Below are positions 20,007 through 28,995 of a stretch of DNA of 64,000 nt, piece by piece (the stretch's first letter is position 1; every line of letters starts with the position of its first letter). The position numbers and the translations under genes were made by a program. The stretch spans positions 1 to 64,000 of the forward strand of contig DATFFT010000097.1 in the NCBI GenBank assembly GCA_035249905.1. Reading direction: 5' to 3'. The stretch is from JAOUEA01 sp035249905. GTDB taxonomy: Bacteria > Actinomycetota > UBA4738 > HRBIN12. The notes beneath the pieces were generated by a model, which was given only the letters and a program-made list of their open reading frames with translations, had not been told where the DNA came from and did no database searches.

Positions 20007-20478
20007 CGGGGCGCCGCGTGTCGGCATCGGGTTCGACACGCATCCCTGGGCCCAGGAGGCTCGGCCGTTGTGGCTGGGAGGCGTCAGGTTCGATGACGAT
20101 CCCGGGCTCTCGGGGCACTCCGACGGTGACGTCGTCTGCCATGCGATCGCCGACGCCGTGTTGGGGGCCGCCGCCCAGGGTGACCTGGGCCGGCACTTCC
20201 CCGACGATGATCCTGCCCACGCCGGCATCACGGGCGCGGAGCTGCTGGAACGCACGCTGGAGATCGCGGGGCGGTCCGGCTTCGCCGTCAGCTCGTGCGA
20301 CACCACCGTGATCTGCGGTCGCCCGTCGATCGTCCCGCGGAGCGAGGATATGAGATCGTCCCTCGCGAACGCCCTCGGGATCTCGCTCGATGCCGTCTCG
20401 GTGAAGGCGACGAGGCCCGAGGGTCTGGGGCTCTCGGGCGACGGCGTCGGGTGCATGGCGGTCGTGGTCCTGACGTGA
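19999..20478 (+). CDS. ispF: 2-C-methyl-D-erythritol 2,4-cyclodiphosphate synthase
   Basis: IspF cyclises CDP-ME 2-phosphate, releasing CMP. The 159-residue trimeric enzyme has the zinc ligands Asp13 and His15 (RVGIGFDTHPW) and His48 (GHSDGDVVCHA), plus DTTVICGRPSI and a C-terminal VKATRPEGLGLSGDGVG. The GTG start at 19999 has GGGAGG a few bases upstream, inside ispD. The stop overlaps the next start by 4 bp (GTGA). Confidence 0.96.
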   Translation: MTDGAPRVGIGFDTHPWAQEARPLWLGGVRFDDDPGLSGHSDGDVVCHAIADAVLGAAAQGDLGRHFPDDDPAHAGITGAELLERTLEIAGRSGFAVSSCDTTVICGRPSIVPRSEDMRSSLANALGISLDAVSVKATRPEGLGLSGDGVGCMAVVVLT

Positions 20479-21254
20479 GCCGAGAGCGAGTGCGCTCTCG
20501 AAGGTCCGGATCACGGGTGTCCGAGGGTCACCAGGTCGTGTCGGGTCGTCGGGCCGTGGCCGAGGCGCTGCGAGCCGGCATCGCTTCGGAGGTCCTCATC
20601 GGCTCAGCGGCGAAGCGAACGCAAGGCCTCCGGGCGGTGCTCGATGCCGCCGCGGAGCGCGGCCTTCCGGTACGCACCGTGCCCCGAGAGACGTTGGATG
20701 CCCTCGCCGATGAGCACCAGGACGTAGTGGCCCGGCTGGGGAACCTTCCGGAGGATCTCTCCGAGCGCGAACTCGCGATGTTCCCGTTCGCACCCGACGC
20801 CGTAGTGGTGGTGCTCGACGGCATCACCGACCCGCAGAACCTGGGTGCGGCGGCGCGGTCGGCCGAGGCCGCGGGCGCCGCGATGCTCGTCACCCGCACG
20901 CGTCGCGCGGCCGATGTCACTCCCGCCGCGATCCGCGCCTCGGCAGGCGCGCTCGCCCATCTCCCGCACGCGCGCGTCGCGAACATCGCCCGCGCGATCG
21001 AACGGCTGCAGGGGACAGGCTTCTGGGTGGTCGGGCTCGACGAGACCGCCGACGTGACCGTCTACGACGACCACTGTCCACCGGGACGGGTCGCGGTCGT
21101 GATCGGCGCCGAGGGCGATGGCATGGCCAGGCTCACCCGAGAGCGCTGTGACCACCTGCTCTCCTTGCCGATGCACGGCCGCGTCGGTTCCCTGAATGCA
21201 TCAGCCTCGCTCGCCGCGGTGCTCTACGCCTACGTCGTGCCATCGCGACGTTGA
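20475..21254 (+). CDS. rlmB: TrmH/SpoU-family 23S rRNA (guanosine-2'-O)-methyltransferase
   Basis: The 259-residue SPOUT methyltransferase has an N-terminal substrate-binding domain (VSGRRAVAEALRAG) and the three SpoU motifs: LDGITDPQNLGAAARSAEA, VIGAEGDGM and LPMHGRVGSLNASASLAA. The family 2'-O-methylates G2251-type positions in 23S rRNA using SAM. The exact target here is inferred. The GTG at 20475 overlaps ispF. A GTG at 20520 (VSEGHQVVSGRR) would remove a basic leader and is possible. cysS, often between ispF and rlmB, is absent. Confidence 0.9.
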   Translation: MSRERVRSRRSGSRVSEGHQVVSGRRAVAEALRAGIASEVLIGSAAKRTQGLRAVLDAAAERGLPVRTVPRETLDALADEHQDVVARLGNLPEDLSERELAMFPFAPDAVVVVLDGITDPQNLGAAARSAEAAGAAMLVTRTRRAADVTPAAIRASAGALAHLPHARVANIARAIERLQGTGFWVVGLDETADVTVYDDHCPPGRVAVVIGAEGDGMARLTRERCDHLLSLPMHGRVGSLNASASLAAVLYAYVVPSRR

Positions 21255-21293
21255 GCGCCCCGGTCCCGACGCAAGACGCCGACGCTCGAGGCG

Positions 21294-21299
21294 TAGAAT
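21294..21299 (+). promoter_or_regulatory. Probable -10 box for tRNA-Thr
   Basis: TAGAAT lies 8 nt upstream of the first tRNA base, so transcription would start at or within a base or two of the mature 5' end. No clear -35 element is visible. Confidence 0.4.
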
Positions 21300-21307
21300 C
21301 CCTTCCG

Positions 21308-21381
21308 GCCGGCGTGGCGCAGTCCGGTAGCGCAACCGACTTGTAATCGGTAGGTCGTCGGTTCGAATCCGACCGCCGGCT
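21308..21381 (+). tRNA. tRNA-Thr (anticodon TGT)
   Basis: A complete cloverleaf is visible. The acceptor stem is GCCGGCG/CGCCGGC with a T discriminator. The D arm is GCGC...GCGC and the anticodon stem is ACCGA/TCGGT. The loop CTTGTAA places TGT at 21342-21344, which reads ACA. The T arm is GTCGG-TTCGAAT-CCGAC. CCA is not encoded, as the next bases are TCT. Confidence 0.95.
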
Positions 21382-21402
21382 CTATCGTGGGCCGCTGATG
21401 GC

Positions 21403-24111
21403 TCAGTGGGTGATCGACACGTCGTCGGCCTGGAAGCACACGCCGACCGGCGAGTTCGACGTGAACGCGTCGACGTCGAGCGAGCTTCCCGGTGCAACCG
21501 GCGTGTGGACGACCGAGACCTGCTGCCACGACGAGGTCAGCGCCAGGTTCTCCGTGACCGTTCCCTGCTTCGCACCTCCCGCGTACTCGCGAATCCGCAG
21601 CTTGAGCGTGCGCCCGGGCGCATCCGAGCGAGCCCACATGGTCACGGTATAGGTCCCGTTCTGCGTGACGCTCACCCAGTCCGGCTTGTCGTCCAGACCG
21701 CAGTTCCCGCCGGACTGGCTGGTCGAGATCTCAGCGGCCCAGCCGCCGGAGTGCCCACCCGCGACCCGGCTGAGCGTGTTGGCGGCGGCGTCGCCTTTCC
21801 AGCCGGACGTGTCCACCTCGAACCCCGGGTTCCCGACCAACTCGCTGGACGCCTCGGCCACGGTCCAGGTCCGCTCGGCCGGGCTCGCGTCGACGTTGTC
21901 CGACCCGTCGGTTGCCGCGACCTGGAAGGTGTGCGGGCCGATGGAGAGGTTCGGGTAGCTGATCGGTGAGGTGCATGGAGCGAACGCACCACCGTCGATC
22001 CGGCACTGGAACGTCGACGGCTCGCTGGCCGAGAAGCTGAACGTGGCCGACGTGTCGGTAACGGAGCCCGACGGTCCCGAATCGATGAACGTGTCGGGCG
22101 GGGTCGTGTCGGTGGTGGTGGCCAGCGTGATGGACGCATCGTCGGCCTGGAAGCACACGCCGGCGGGCGTGTTGGACGTGAACGCCTCGTAGTCGAGGCT
22201 GGACTGTCCCGGCGCGACCGGCGTGTAGGTCGCCGTCACCTGCTGCCACGACGACGTCAGCGGCATCGACTCCGTGACCGTTCCCTCCCTCGCGCCGCCC
22301 ACGTACTCGCGCACGCGCAGCTTGAGCGTGAGCCCTGGCGTGTCGGAGCGGGCCCAGATGCTCGCGGTGTAGTCGCCGGCCTGCGTGAAGCTCACCCAGC
22401 TCGGCTGGTCGTCCAACCCGCAGTTCCCGCCGGCCTGAGTGGTCGAAACGTGTGCAGCCCAGGCGCCGGAGTGCCCGCCCGCGACCCGGCTCAGCGTGTT
22501 GGCTGCCGCATCGCCCTTCCAGCCGGACGTGTCGACCTCGAACCCCGGGTTCCCGACCAACTCGCTGGACGCCTCGGCCACGGTCCAGGTCCGCTCGGCC
22601 GGGGTCGCGTCGACGTTGAAGGAGCCGTCGGTTGCCGCGACCTGGAAGGTGTGCGGGCCGATGGAGAGGTTCGGGTAGCTGATCGGTGAGGTGCATGGAG
22701 CGAACGCGCCACCGTCGATCCGGCACTGGAACGTCGACGGCTCGGTGGCCGAGAAGCTGAACGTGGCCGACGTGTCCGAAACGTTCCCCGAGGGGCCCGA
22801 ATCGATGAACGTGTTGGGTGGTGTCGTGTCGGGCGCGGGGCCGGCGTTCAGTGGCGCGAAGCCGATCCCGGCGTGGTCCTCGTGCCCGAACCGGGCACCG
22901 TCGCTGCCGACCCAGAGTCCGCTCGGAGTGGCGTACAGCACCATCGTGCCGTGCTCCCGCGACTTCGTGGGGTTCCAGGGGAGCGCCAGGCCCGTCACCG
23001 GGTCGATCGCACCGATGCCTGGACGCTCGACCGCGCCGGCACCGGCCGAGTCGCGACCGAAGGGGTTGTTCAGCCAGCGTTGGTGACCACCCACGTACAC
23101 AGCGACCCCCGTGATCGCCACGCTGTAGAGGCTGTCGCCCCCGGTCCAGTTGACCCAGGTGGGCTCGACCGTGCTGCTGACGTTCGCGGTCTCGAAGCGG
23201 GCGGCCGCATCACAGAGCCCGGTCGCGGTCCCGTTCGGCCCTCCGGTTGTGACGACCACGAAATAGGAGCCGTCGGGGGAGAAATCCACGCCTTGGGCCC
23301 ATTCCCGCCGGCTGCCGCCCGCCGGGCAGGTCGCATCGAAGCGGGGCGCGTACCACGTGCTGAGCGTCGCGGTCGAGCCGAGGTTCAGCATGAAGGCGCG
23401 CCTGCGGCTCTGGCCGTTGACCGTGCCGAAGTTACCCGTGGCCACCAACCGTGTGCCGTCGGGGGAGACCGCGATGTGTCGGACCCGGGTCTCGTCGCTC
23501 GGGTTGACCACTCCGGCGACCGTGACATCGATCGCTCCCGTGTCTGCGCCGGTCGCGGGGTCCAGCGCCATCACCTTCTTGGTGAAGTTCCCCGCCGCGA
23601 TGAGGGCACCGTTGGCGAGCTCGAGAGCGTGCACCGTTCGCATGCCCGTCGGCGCGAAGACCGGGTCGATCCGGTCGTTCACCAGGTCGTACTTCATGAT
23701 CCCCCGGCGCGTGATGCCGTTGACCCTCGCGAAGGCGCCTGCGATGAAGAGCGCGGTCCCGTCCGGCGTTGCCTCGATGGCGCCCACCCTCCCGTCGAAC
23801 GACAGGTCGAGCGGTGATATGACCCCGGTCTCGGCGTCGAAGGCGACGAAGTTCTGCCGTGTGTACGTCGTTGTCTTCGCCGGGTCCTGCACCTGACTGA
23901 ACCGGCCGCCAGCAAAGATGGTTCGACCGACTTCCGCGTAGGCGCGCACGTCGTACGAGGTGTCGCTGAGGACGATGTGCGGAGTGGTGTCGGCCGGATC
24001 CTCCGAGACCAGCGCAGGATGAGCCAACGAAGCGTGCGCGGGCAGCGCGGTACCGATGGCGAGCGCGAACGAACACAATGCCCCTGCAGCCGCCCTCTTG
24101 AAGATCCTCAC
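21403..24111 (-). CDS. Large secreted protein with beta-propeller-like domain and two tandem Ig-like/lectin-like modules
   Basis: The 902-residue protein begins with a Sec signal peptide (RIFKRAAAGALCSFALAIG... PAHA, cut near 27). Residues about 28-420 contain repeated GG(R/N)F- and TPDG-type strands like a delta-60/propeller fold. Two nearly identical 240-residue modules follow. Each has an Ig-like part (FIDSGPSG... FQCRIDGGAFAPC) and a jelly-roll carbohydrate-binding-like part (NPGFEVDTSGWKGDAAANTL). No enzymatic motif or sortase/anchor signal is seen, so it is probably a released surface or matrix-binding protein. GTG at 24111 is set by GAGGAGGG 7 nt upstream. It is monocistronic and ends 21 bp beyond the tRNA on the opposite strand. 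Confidence 0.8.
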   Translation of the reverse strand: MRIFKRAAAGALCSFALAIGTALPAHASLAHPALVSEDPADTTPHIVLSDTSYDVRAYAEVGRTIFAGGRFSQVQDPAKTTTYTRQNFVAFDAETGVISPLDLSFDGRVGAIEATPDGTALFIAGAFARVNGITRRGIMKYDLVNDRIDPVFAPTGMRTVHALELANGALIAAGNFTKKVMALDPATGADTGAIDVTVAGVVNPSDETRVRHIAVSPDGTRLVATGNFGTVNGQSRRRAFMLNLGSTATLSTWYAPRFDATCPAGGSRREWAQGVDFSPDGSYFVVVTTGGPNGTATGLCDAAARFETANVSSTVEPTWVNWTGGDSLYSVAITGVAVYVGGHQRWLNNPFGRDSAGAGAVERPGIGAIDPVTGLALPWNPTKSREHGTMVLYATPSGLWVGSDGARFGHEDHAGIGFAPLNAGPAPDTTPPNTFIDSGPSGNVSDTSATFSFSATEPSTFQCRIDGGAFAPCTSPISYPNLSIGPHTFQVAATDGSFNVDATPAERTWTVAEASSELVGNPGFEVDTSGWKGDAAANTLSRVAGGHSGAWAAHVSTTQAGGNCGLDDQPSWVSFTQAGDYTASIWARSDTPGLTLKLRVREYVGGAREGTVTESMPLTSSWQQVTATYTPVAPGQSSLDYEAFTSNTPAGVCFQADDASITLATTTDTTPPDTFIDSGPSGSVTDTSATFSFSASEPSTFQCRIDGGAFAPCTSPISYPNLSIGPHTFQVAATDGSDNVDASPAERTWTVAEASSELVGNPGFEVDTSGWKGDAAANTLSRVAGGHSGGWAAEISTSQSGGNCGLDDKPDWVSVTQNGTYTVTMWARSDAPGRTLKLRIREYAGGAKQGTVTENLALTSSWQQVSVVHTPVAPGSSLDVDAFTSNSPVGVCFQADDVSITH
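21406..22820 (-). repeat. Two tandem 720-bp coding repeats
   Basis: Segments about 21406-22100 and 22126-22820 match base for base over long stretches with a period of 720 bp. For example, GATCGGTGAGGTGCATGGAG occurs at 21960 and again at 22680. The repeat is in frame (240 codons). The upstream-coded copy differs by scattered substitutions, so the duplication is recent but not brand new. Confidence 0.85.
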
Positions 24112-24572
24112 GCGTTCGCCCTCCTCGAGACTGGGTGGTCGCTCAGCGAGCTCCGTCAAGGCGCGACCCGACCGGGCATACGGTCGCCCTGGGCGAACCG
24201 TAGAAGGACGAAGGGATCCCCGCGCCACCCGTCGTGCGTACGTGGCATACGTCCGACGGAGTAACCGGACGTGATCATCACCCCCGACGACCTACGTCGC
24301 TGCCGATCCTGGCTCGACCTGCGATCGGTCGGCCTCGGATGGGTCCTCGCCGTCGTTCCGGACTACTCCCCTATCCCCCGCCGATGCGCCTCGTGCGGCA
24401 TCGGACCGAGGCGATGCGGCCTACCGGGTGGGACGACTCGCCCTATCGGAGGATGCGCCGACTGGCTGATGCGGGGTCTCGGCTCCGCTGCCGACACTCT
24501 CAGGCAGGAAGGAACGAGATTCCCCAGATCGTGCATCGATCACCCCGGTACCGAAGGTGAGGAAGGCGAGGC
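24112..24572. other. Gap of about 460 bp without a supported gene
   Basis: This is the region between the secreted-protein start and the TadE-like remnant. It should hold the promoter of the minus-strand secreted-protein gene and of the plus-strand genes. I see no convincing -35/-10 pair, RNA structure or ORF with translation signals. Long open frames here are GC-driven shadows. Confidence 0.4.
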
Positions 24573-24836
24573 ATGCATCGCTCGAAGGCTCGGCACAGAG
24601 AGGACGGCGCTGCTGCGGTCGAGTTCTATGACGCCGCCCACCACGTTGGGTTGGTCGGTCTCCCGCACCACAACCCGACTAACCCCGGCGGGTGTGCGAC
24701 GACCGAGAACACCGACGGTGACAACCACTTCTGTGAGTCGCTGAGCAGCGACCTCGAGTTGGTCTTCCGCCAGGTGGCCGAGCAGGCGCTCGGGCCGCTC
24801 CCGGCTCGTCGAGGACCTCTGACGTTTGACCGATAA
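24573..24836 (+). pseudogene. Truncated TadE/TadG-like pseudopilin remnant
   Basis: The 87-residue frame opens with a ribosome site and RHREDGAAAVEF, the class III prepilin signature of TadE/TadG proteins (cleavage after Gly, Glu at +5). The obligatory hydrophobic helix is missing, and instead the sequence continues YDAAHHVGLVGLPHHNP. No other frame supplies the helix. It therefore looks like a tadE-type gene that lost its body by deletion. The next gene, cpaB, belongs to the same Tad pilus system. Confidence 0.4.
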
Positions 24837-24865
24837 ACGTCCTGGACTGGAGAGGAGAACCATCC

Positions 24866-25576
24866 ATGCGTAGCAGGAACCTGGTGGTGCCGCTGGCACT
24901 CGTGCTGGCGTTGATGTCTGCAGCCGGCGTGCTGCTCTACACGCGGAACGTCCGCACCGAGGCCGGTGCCGGTGGTCCGACGACCCCGGTCGTCGTGGCT
25001 GCCGTCGACGTGCCGGCCGGCACGCAGTTCGACGAGCTGATCGACGGCGGCGACCTCGTGACCCAGCAGATCCCCACGGATTACGTCGTGCCTGGGGCGA
25101 TCGCCGATGTCGAGGAACTCCGCGGCACGACCGCCGGCCAACCGCTCCTCGAGGGTGAGCAGATCTCCGCCGATCGCGTCGCGGAGCTCGGCACCGTGCC
25201 CGGTGGCGGCCTCGGCATCCCGGAGGGGTTCAGCGCGATCTCGATGCAGCTGCCGGCGGCCCAAAGCGTCGCGGCCAGCCTGCACCGCGGCGACCACGTG
25301 CGTGTCTTCGCCACGTTCCATGGCGTCGGCTCCGGCGGGATCTCGACGACGGTCGCGCTCCTGCCCAACGTGCTCGTGCTCGACGCGGTCGCGTTGGGTG
25401 AATCCGAGTCGAGGGCTCCGAACGTGATGCTGACTCTCGCGGTCACTCCCGAGGACGCTGCGAAGTTCGCGTTCGCACAGGACACCGCGACCATCTGGGT
25501 GAACCTGCTCGCGCCCGACGACAAGGACAAGGCGCCGGCGCCCGTTTCGTTGAACGACGCGACGAACGTCAGCTAA
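24866..25576 (+). CDS. cpaB: Flp pilus assembly protein CpaB/RcpC
   Basis: The 236-residue protein has an N-terminal transmembrane or signal segment (VVPLALVLALMSAAGVLL). A SAF domain follows (VVVAAVDVPAGTQFDELI, about 40-105), and then the RcpC/CpaB domain with LHRGDHVRVFATFH. CpaB is a periplasm- or envelope-side component of Tad (Flp) pilus assembly. GAGAGGAG precedes the ATG. No tadA, tadB, tadC, tadZ or flp gene is in the window. The gene ends 4 bp into the convergent P450 gene. Confidence 0.85.
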   Translation: MRSRNLVVPLALVLALMSAAGVLLYTRNVRTEAGAGGPTTPVVVAAVDVPAGTQFDELIDGGDLVTQQIPTDYVVPGAIADVEELRGTTAGQPLLEGEQISADRVAELGTVPGGGLGIPEGFSAISMQLPAAQSVAASLHRGDHVRVFATFHGVGSGGISTTVALLPNVLVLDAVALGESESRAPNVMLTLAVTPEDAAKFAFAQDTATIWVNLLAPDDKDKAPAPVSLNDATNVS

Positions 25577-26817
25577 CAGCGCACGCGCAGCGATCCGAGC
25601 CCGCGGATGATGTAGCCCGGCTTCCACCGGGGTTCGTCCGCGGGCTCGAGCGTCGGCAGGCGACGGAGCACCGTCGCGAACGAAGTCTCGAGCTCGAGGC
25701 GAGCCAGCGGTGCTCCGAGGCAGAAGTGGATGCCTGCCCCGAACGTGAGGTGCGGATTGGGCTGGCGGTCGAGCCGGAGCTCGTCGGGCGCATCGAACAC
25801 CGCAGGGTCGCGGTTCGCGGAGCCGAACACGAGCCCCAGCTCCGCGCCCCGAGGGACGCGCACCCCGTGGATCTCCGTGTCCTCCAGGACCCATCGCTCG
25901 AACAGCTGCAGCGGGGTGTCCCACCGCATCAGCTCCTCGATCGCGGCCTTCACCAGGCTCGGGTCTGCGCGCAGGCGGACGAGCGCCTCGGGGTGGCGGA
26001 ACAACGCCCACCACCCATTGCCGGTGACGTTCACGGTGGCTTCGTGGCCGGCGTTCAGCAGGAGCACGCAGGTGCCGATCAGCTCGTCCTCGGTCAGGCG
26101 CTCGCCCTCGTCGATGACGAGCGCCATCTCGCTGATCAGATCGCCCGTCGGCGCGGCCCTGCGCTCGCGCGACAGGGCGCGCAGGTAGTCCGAGAACTCG
26201 GTGCTCGCCTGCGAGGCGATCCGCATGTCGTCGTCGGTTGGGTGCAGCTCGTACATCCGGCAGATGTCAGCGGACCACGGGCGCAGCAGGTGCCGGTCGA
26301 CCGGCGGCACGCCGAGCAGCTCGGCGATCACGGCGACGGGAAGGGGCTCGGCGATCGCGGCCAACAGGTCGAACTCGCCGACACCGTCGACCTCATCGAC
26401 CAACGCGTCCGTCAGGCGTTGCACGGGCTCGCGCATCGAGTCGACCATGCGTGGAGTGAAGGCCTTGGCCACCAGCCTGCGGACCCGAGTGTGATCCGGT
26501 GGCTCCATGTCGAGGATCCCGTGGTTGATCAGATGCCAGAACGGGTCGAGCTGTGGCGGAGGCTGCGCGTGCCCCATCTCCTCGTGCGTCGCGATGTGCA
26601 GATACGTGCGGCCGAAGCGGCGATCTCGGAGCAGTGAGCTCACGTCGTCGTATCTCGTGACGAGCCAGTGCTCGGTGTTCGGGTCGTGAGCGATCGGCGC
26701 CAGCCCCCTCAACCGTTCGTACACCGGGTAGGGGTCCGCGACGAACCCCATGTCGCCGGGGTCGAAGCCGAGCTCGAACGGCGTAAGGTCGGAAGCTCGG
26801 GATCGCTCTGCTCCCAC
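25573..26817 (-). CDS. Cytochrome P450
   Basis: The 414-residue soluble bacterial P450 shows the I-helix LLLNAGHEATVN (with the acid-Thr pair AGHEAT), the K-helix EELMR (ExxR), and the heme-binding loop FGAGIHFCLGAPLARLE with the Cys thiolate. The substrate cannot be predicted. No ferredoxin or reductase gene is adjacent, so electron partners must come from elsewhere. The start is GTG at 26817, 6 nt downstream of a TACCGT box and divergent from the thermonuclease gene. Confidence 0.93.
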   Translation of the reverse strand: MGAERSRASDLTPFELGFDPGDMGFVADPYPVYERLRGLAPIAHDPNTEHWLVTRYDDVSSLLRDRRFGRTYLHIATHEEMGHAQPPPQLDPFWHLINHGILDMEPPDHTRVRRLVAKAFTPRMVDSMREPVQRLTDALVDEVDGVGEFDLLAAIAEPLPVAVIAELLGVPPVDRHLLRPWSADICRMYELHPTDDDMRIASQASTEFSDYLRALSRERRAAPTGDLISEMALVIDEGERLTEDELIGTCVLLLNAGHEATVNVTGNGWWALFRHPEALVRLRADPSLVKAAIEELMRWDTPLQLFERWVLEDTEIHGVRVPRGAELGLVFGSANRDPAVFDAPDELRLDRQPNPHLTFGAGIHFCLGAPLARLELETSFATVLRRLPTLEPADEPRWKPGYIIRGLGSLRVRC

Positions 26818-26823
26818 GAGCCT

Positions 26824-26833
26824 ACGGTAGCGT
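26824..26833. promoter_or_regulatory. Overlapping divergent -10 boxes
   Basis: On the minus strand TACCGT (26829-26824) lies 6 nt before the P450 GTG. On the plus strand TAGCGT (26828-26833) lies 7 nt before the thermonuclease GTG. The two boxes share two bases. Both genes would be leaderless, and the two promoters could not be occupied at once. Confidence 0.5.
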
Positions 26834-26840
26834 TCCGAAC

Positions 26841-27368
26841 GTGACCGCGTCGGTGCGTCGGGTTCGTTCGATCCCGCTCGTCCTCCTCACGTCGGCCCTT
26901 TCGGCCACGACGGCCTGCTCCGAGCTCGGTCACACGCCCCCGGGCGACGCCGGTGTTGGTCGGACCTCGGTGCAAGTGGTCCAGGTGGTCGACGGCGACA
27001 CGATCCGCGTCGATCTCGGCGGTCGGGAGACGCCGGTTCGTCTGATCGGCATCGACACGCCCGAACGAGACGGACCGTTCACCGACGAGGAATGCTTCGG
27101 TGGGCGAGCCTCACGCTTCACGGCCGACACGCTGGGTGGGCTCCGGGTCGACCTGGAGTTCGACGTCGAACGGACCGATCGGTTCGACCGCACGCTCGCC
27201 TACGTCTGGGTCGAAGGATCCCTGTTCAACGAGCGCATCCTTCGCGAGGGGTACGCCGTGCTGGCGACGTTCCCGCCGAACGTGCGCTACGTGCAGCGAC
27301 TGCGCGCGGCGCAGCGTCGAGCCCGAGATGCGGGAGCTGGCCTGTGGGGTGTATGTCCGGCAGGGTGA
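26841..27368 (+). CDS. Secreted thermonuclease-family (SNase) protein
   Basis: The 175-residue protein has a basic-hydrophobic leader ending SATTAC, a possible lipoprotein signal with Cys26 although the lipobox is not canonical. A staphylococcal nuclease domain follows: VVDGDTIRVDL, RLIGIDTPERD with the first catalytic Arg, then Asp and Glu, and ERTDRFDRTLAYVW with the second Arg. A C-terminal ALWGVC-like end (AGLWGVCPAG) is typical. The enzyme would cut DNA or RNA outside the membrane with Ca2+. The GTG at 26841 has a TAGCGT box 7 nt upstream and no SD. Confidence 0.88.
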   Translation: MTASVRRVRSIPLVLLTSALSATTACSELGHTPPGDAGVGRTSVQVVQVVDGDTIRVDLGGRETPVRLIGIDTPERDGPFTDEECFGGRASRFTADTLGGLRVDLEFDVERTDRFDRTLAYVWVEGSLFNERILREGYAVLATFPPNVRYVQRLRAAQRRARDAGAGLWGVCPAG

Positions 27369-27394
27369 GCGCCGACCCGGCCGGGCCGAGCTCC

Positions 27395-28982
27395 TCACCC
27401 GCACCGCCGGAGCACACGGCCGGAACGTTCGATCGTGTCGGTCCCCCGGCGCCAGGCGAGATCGCCCTCGACGACCACCGCCTCGATCCCGTCGGGGAAG
27501 GCGTGGGGCTGCTGGTACGTCGCGCGGTCAGTGATCACCGCGGGGTCGAACAGGACCAGGTCCGCCCAGGCGCCAGCGGAGATCCGTCCCCGCCCGCTGA
27601 GACCGAATCGGTCGGCCGGGAGGGACGTCATGGCGCGAACCGCGGCCTGCAGCGTGAGCGTGCCGTCGCGGACGATCGGACCCAACACCCGCGGGAACGT
27701 GCCGTAGGTGCGAGGGTGCACCGGGGTCGCGGCGTCGCCTCTGCCCGGCGAGGTCGCGACGCCGTCGGAAGCGACCATGATCTCGGGGGTCGGCACGGAT
27801 CGCGCGCACGTCGTCCTCGCGCATCGCGTGACCGGTGCACGTCGTCTCCGGGTCGGCGATGAGCAGCTCGATGCACGCTTCGACCGGTTCGATCCCGCGT
27901 CGTCGGGCGATCGCCGCCACAGCGAGGCCGTCGTTCGAGCGGTCGGTGGTTCCCTCGATCACGATCCGCTCCCATCCCACGCCATCGACCGATGATTGGA
28001 ACTCCTCACCCTCGCCCTGCTCGATGGCCGCGACGAGGCGACGTTCCATCGCCGGATCGCCCAGCAGGCTCCGAAGTTCGCCCACAGGCGCCCACGGCGG
28101 CAGGAGCGACCGCAACACGGACGACCACGCCGCGTACGGGTACTGGTCGCCGGTCGCTCCTGCCGAATGCACGCGGGCGACGAGCTCCTCGGCTCGCCCC
28201 CACGCGTGTGACGACTCGCACTTGAGGTGGCTGATGTGCACCGGGATGTTCGCTCGGTGCCCGATCTCGATAGCTTCGTCGACGGCTCGGAACAGGTGGG
28301 CGCCTTCGCCCCGGATGTGCGAGGCGTAGATCCCTCCCGCGCTTGCGGCCTCCTCGGCGAGCGCCACGATCTCGCCGGTGCTCGCATACATGCCGGGGGC
28401 GTAGATCAGGCCGGTCGACAGACCCATGGCCCCCGCGTCCATGGCCTCCGCCACGATCCCCCGCATCGTCTCGAGCTCGACCGGGGTGGGAGCACGGCGC
28501 TCCTGCCCCATCGCGAGCTGCCGAACGGAGCCGTGGCCGATCAATGCTGCAACGTGGACCGTGGGCCGGGCCGTGGCGACCCGTTCGAGGTATGCGCCGA
28601 ACGAGCCGAAGGCGAGCTCTTCGGCCGGCGGATCGCCGTCGGTTCCACCGGCCCACGACGCGAGTTCGGCCGCCGACGAGGCAGGGAACGGCGACATCCC
28701 GCAGTTCCCGACGACCACGGTCGTCACGCCTTGGCGGATCGTCGAGGGCATCGTGGCATCGATCAAGGGGGCGACATCGGAGTGGTTGTGAACGTCGATG
28801 AATCCCGGAGCCAGCGCCATCCCGGTCGCGTCCAGGGTGATGGCGGCGGAGGAGGGCCCTCGATCGTCGCCCTCCGGCACGATCACGCCGATCCGGCCGT
28901 TCCGCACCCCCACCGACGCTCGGCGGGGCTCGGCGCCGCTGCCGTCGACCACGGTGGCGGAGCGGATCCACAGGTCGAACAC
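27395..28982 (-). CDS. N-acyl-D-amino-acid deacylase (D-aminoacylase), frameshifted
   Basis: This amidohydrolase-superfamily enzyme hydrolyses N-acyl-D-amino acids. It shows the metal-binding GFIDVHNHSD, GNCGMSP, ALIGHGSVRQLA, HISHLKC and, after the break, VASDG with HPRTYGTFPRVLG. A run of five G at 27785-27789 shifts the frame: CTGHAMREDDVRAIRADP is followed by EIMVASDG only in the neighbouring frame. Removing one base gives about 528 residues, the normal family length. The start is taken as GTG 28982 because TACGAT lies 7 nt upstream. ATGs at 28991 and 29000 have no signals. Confidence 0.85.
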
Positions 28983-28989
28983 GTGCTCC

Positions 28990-28995
28990 ATCGTA
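28990..28995 (-). promoter_or_regulatory. Probable -10 box for the D-aminoacylase gene
   Basis: TACGAT on the minus strand lies 7 nt before the GTG at 28982. It decides between three closely spaced candidate starts. Confidence 0.4.
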
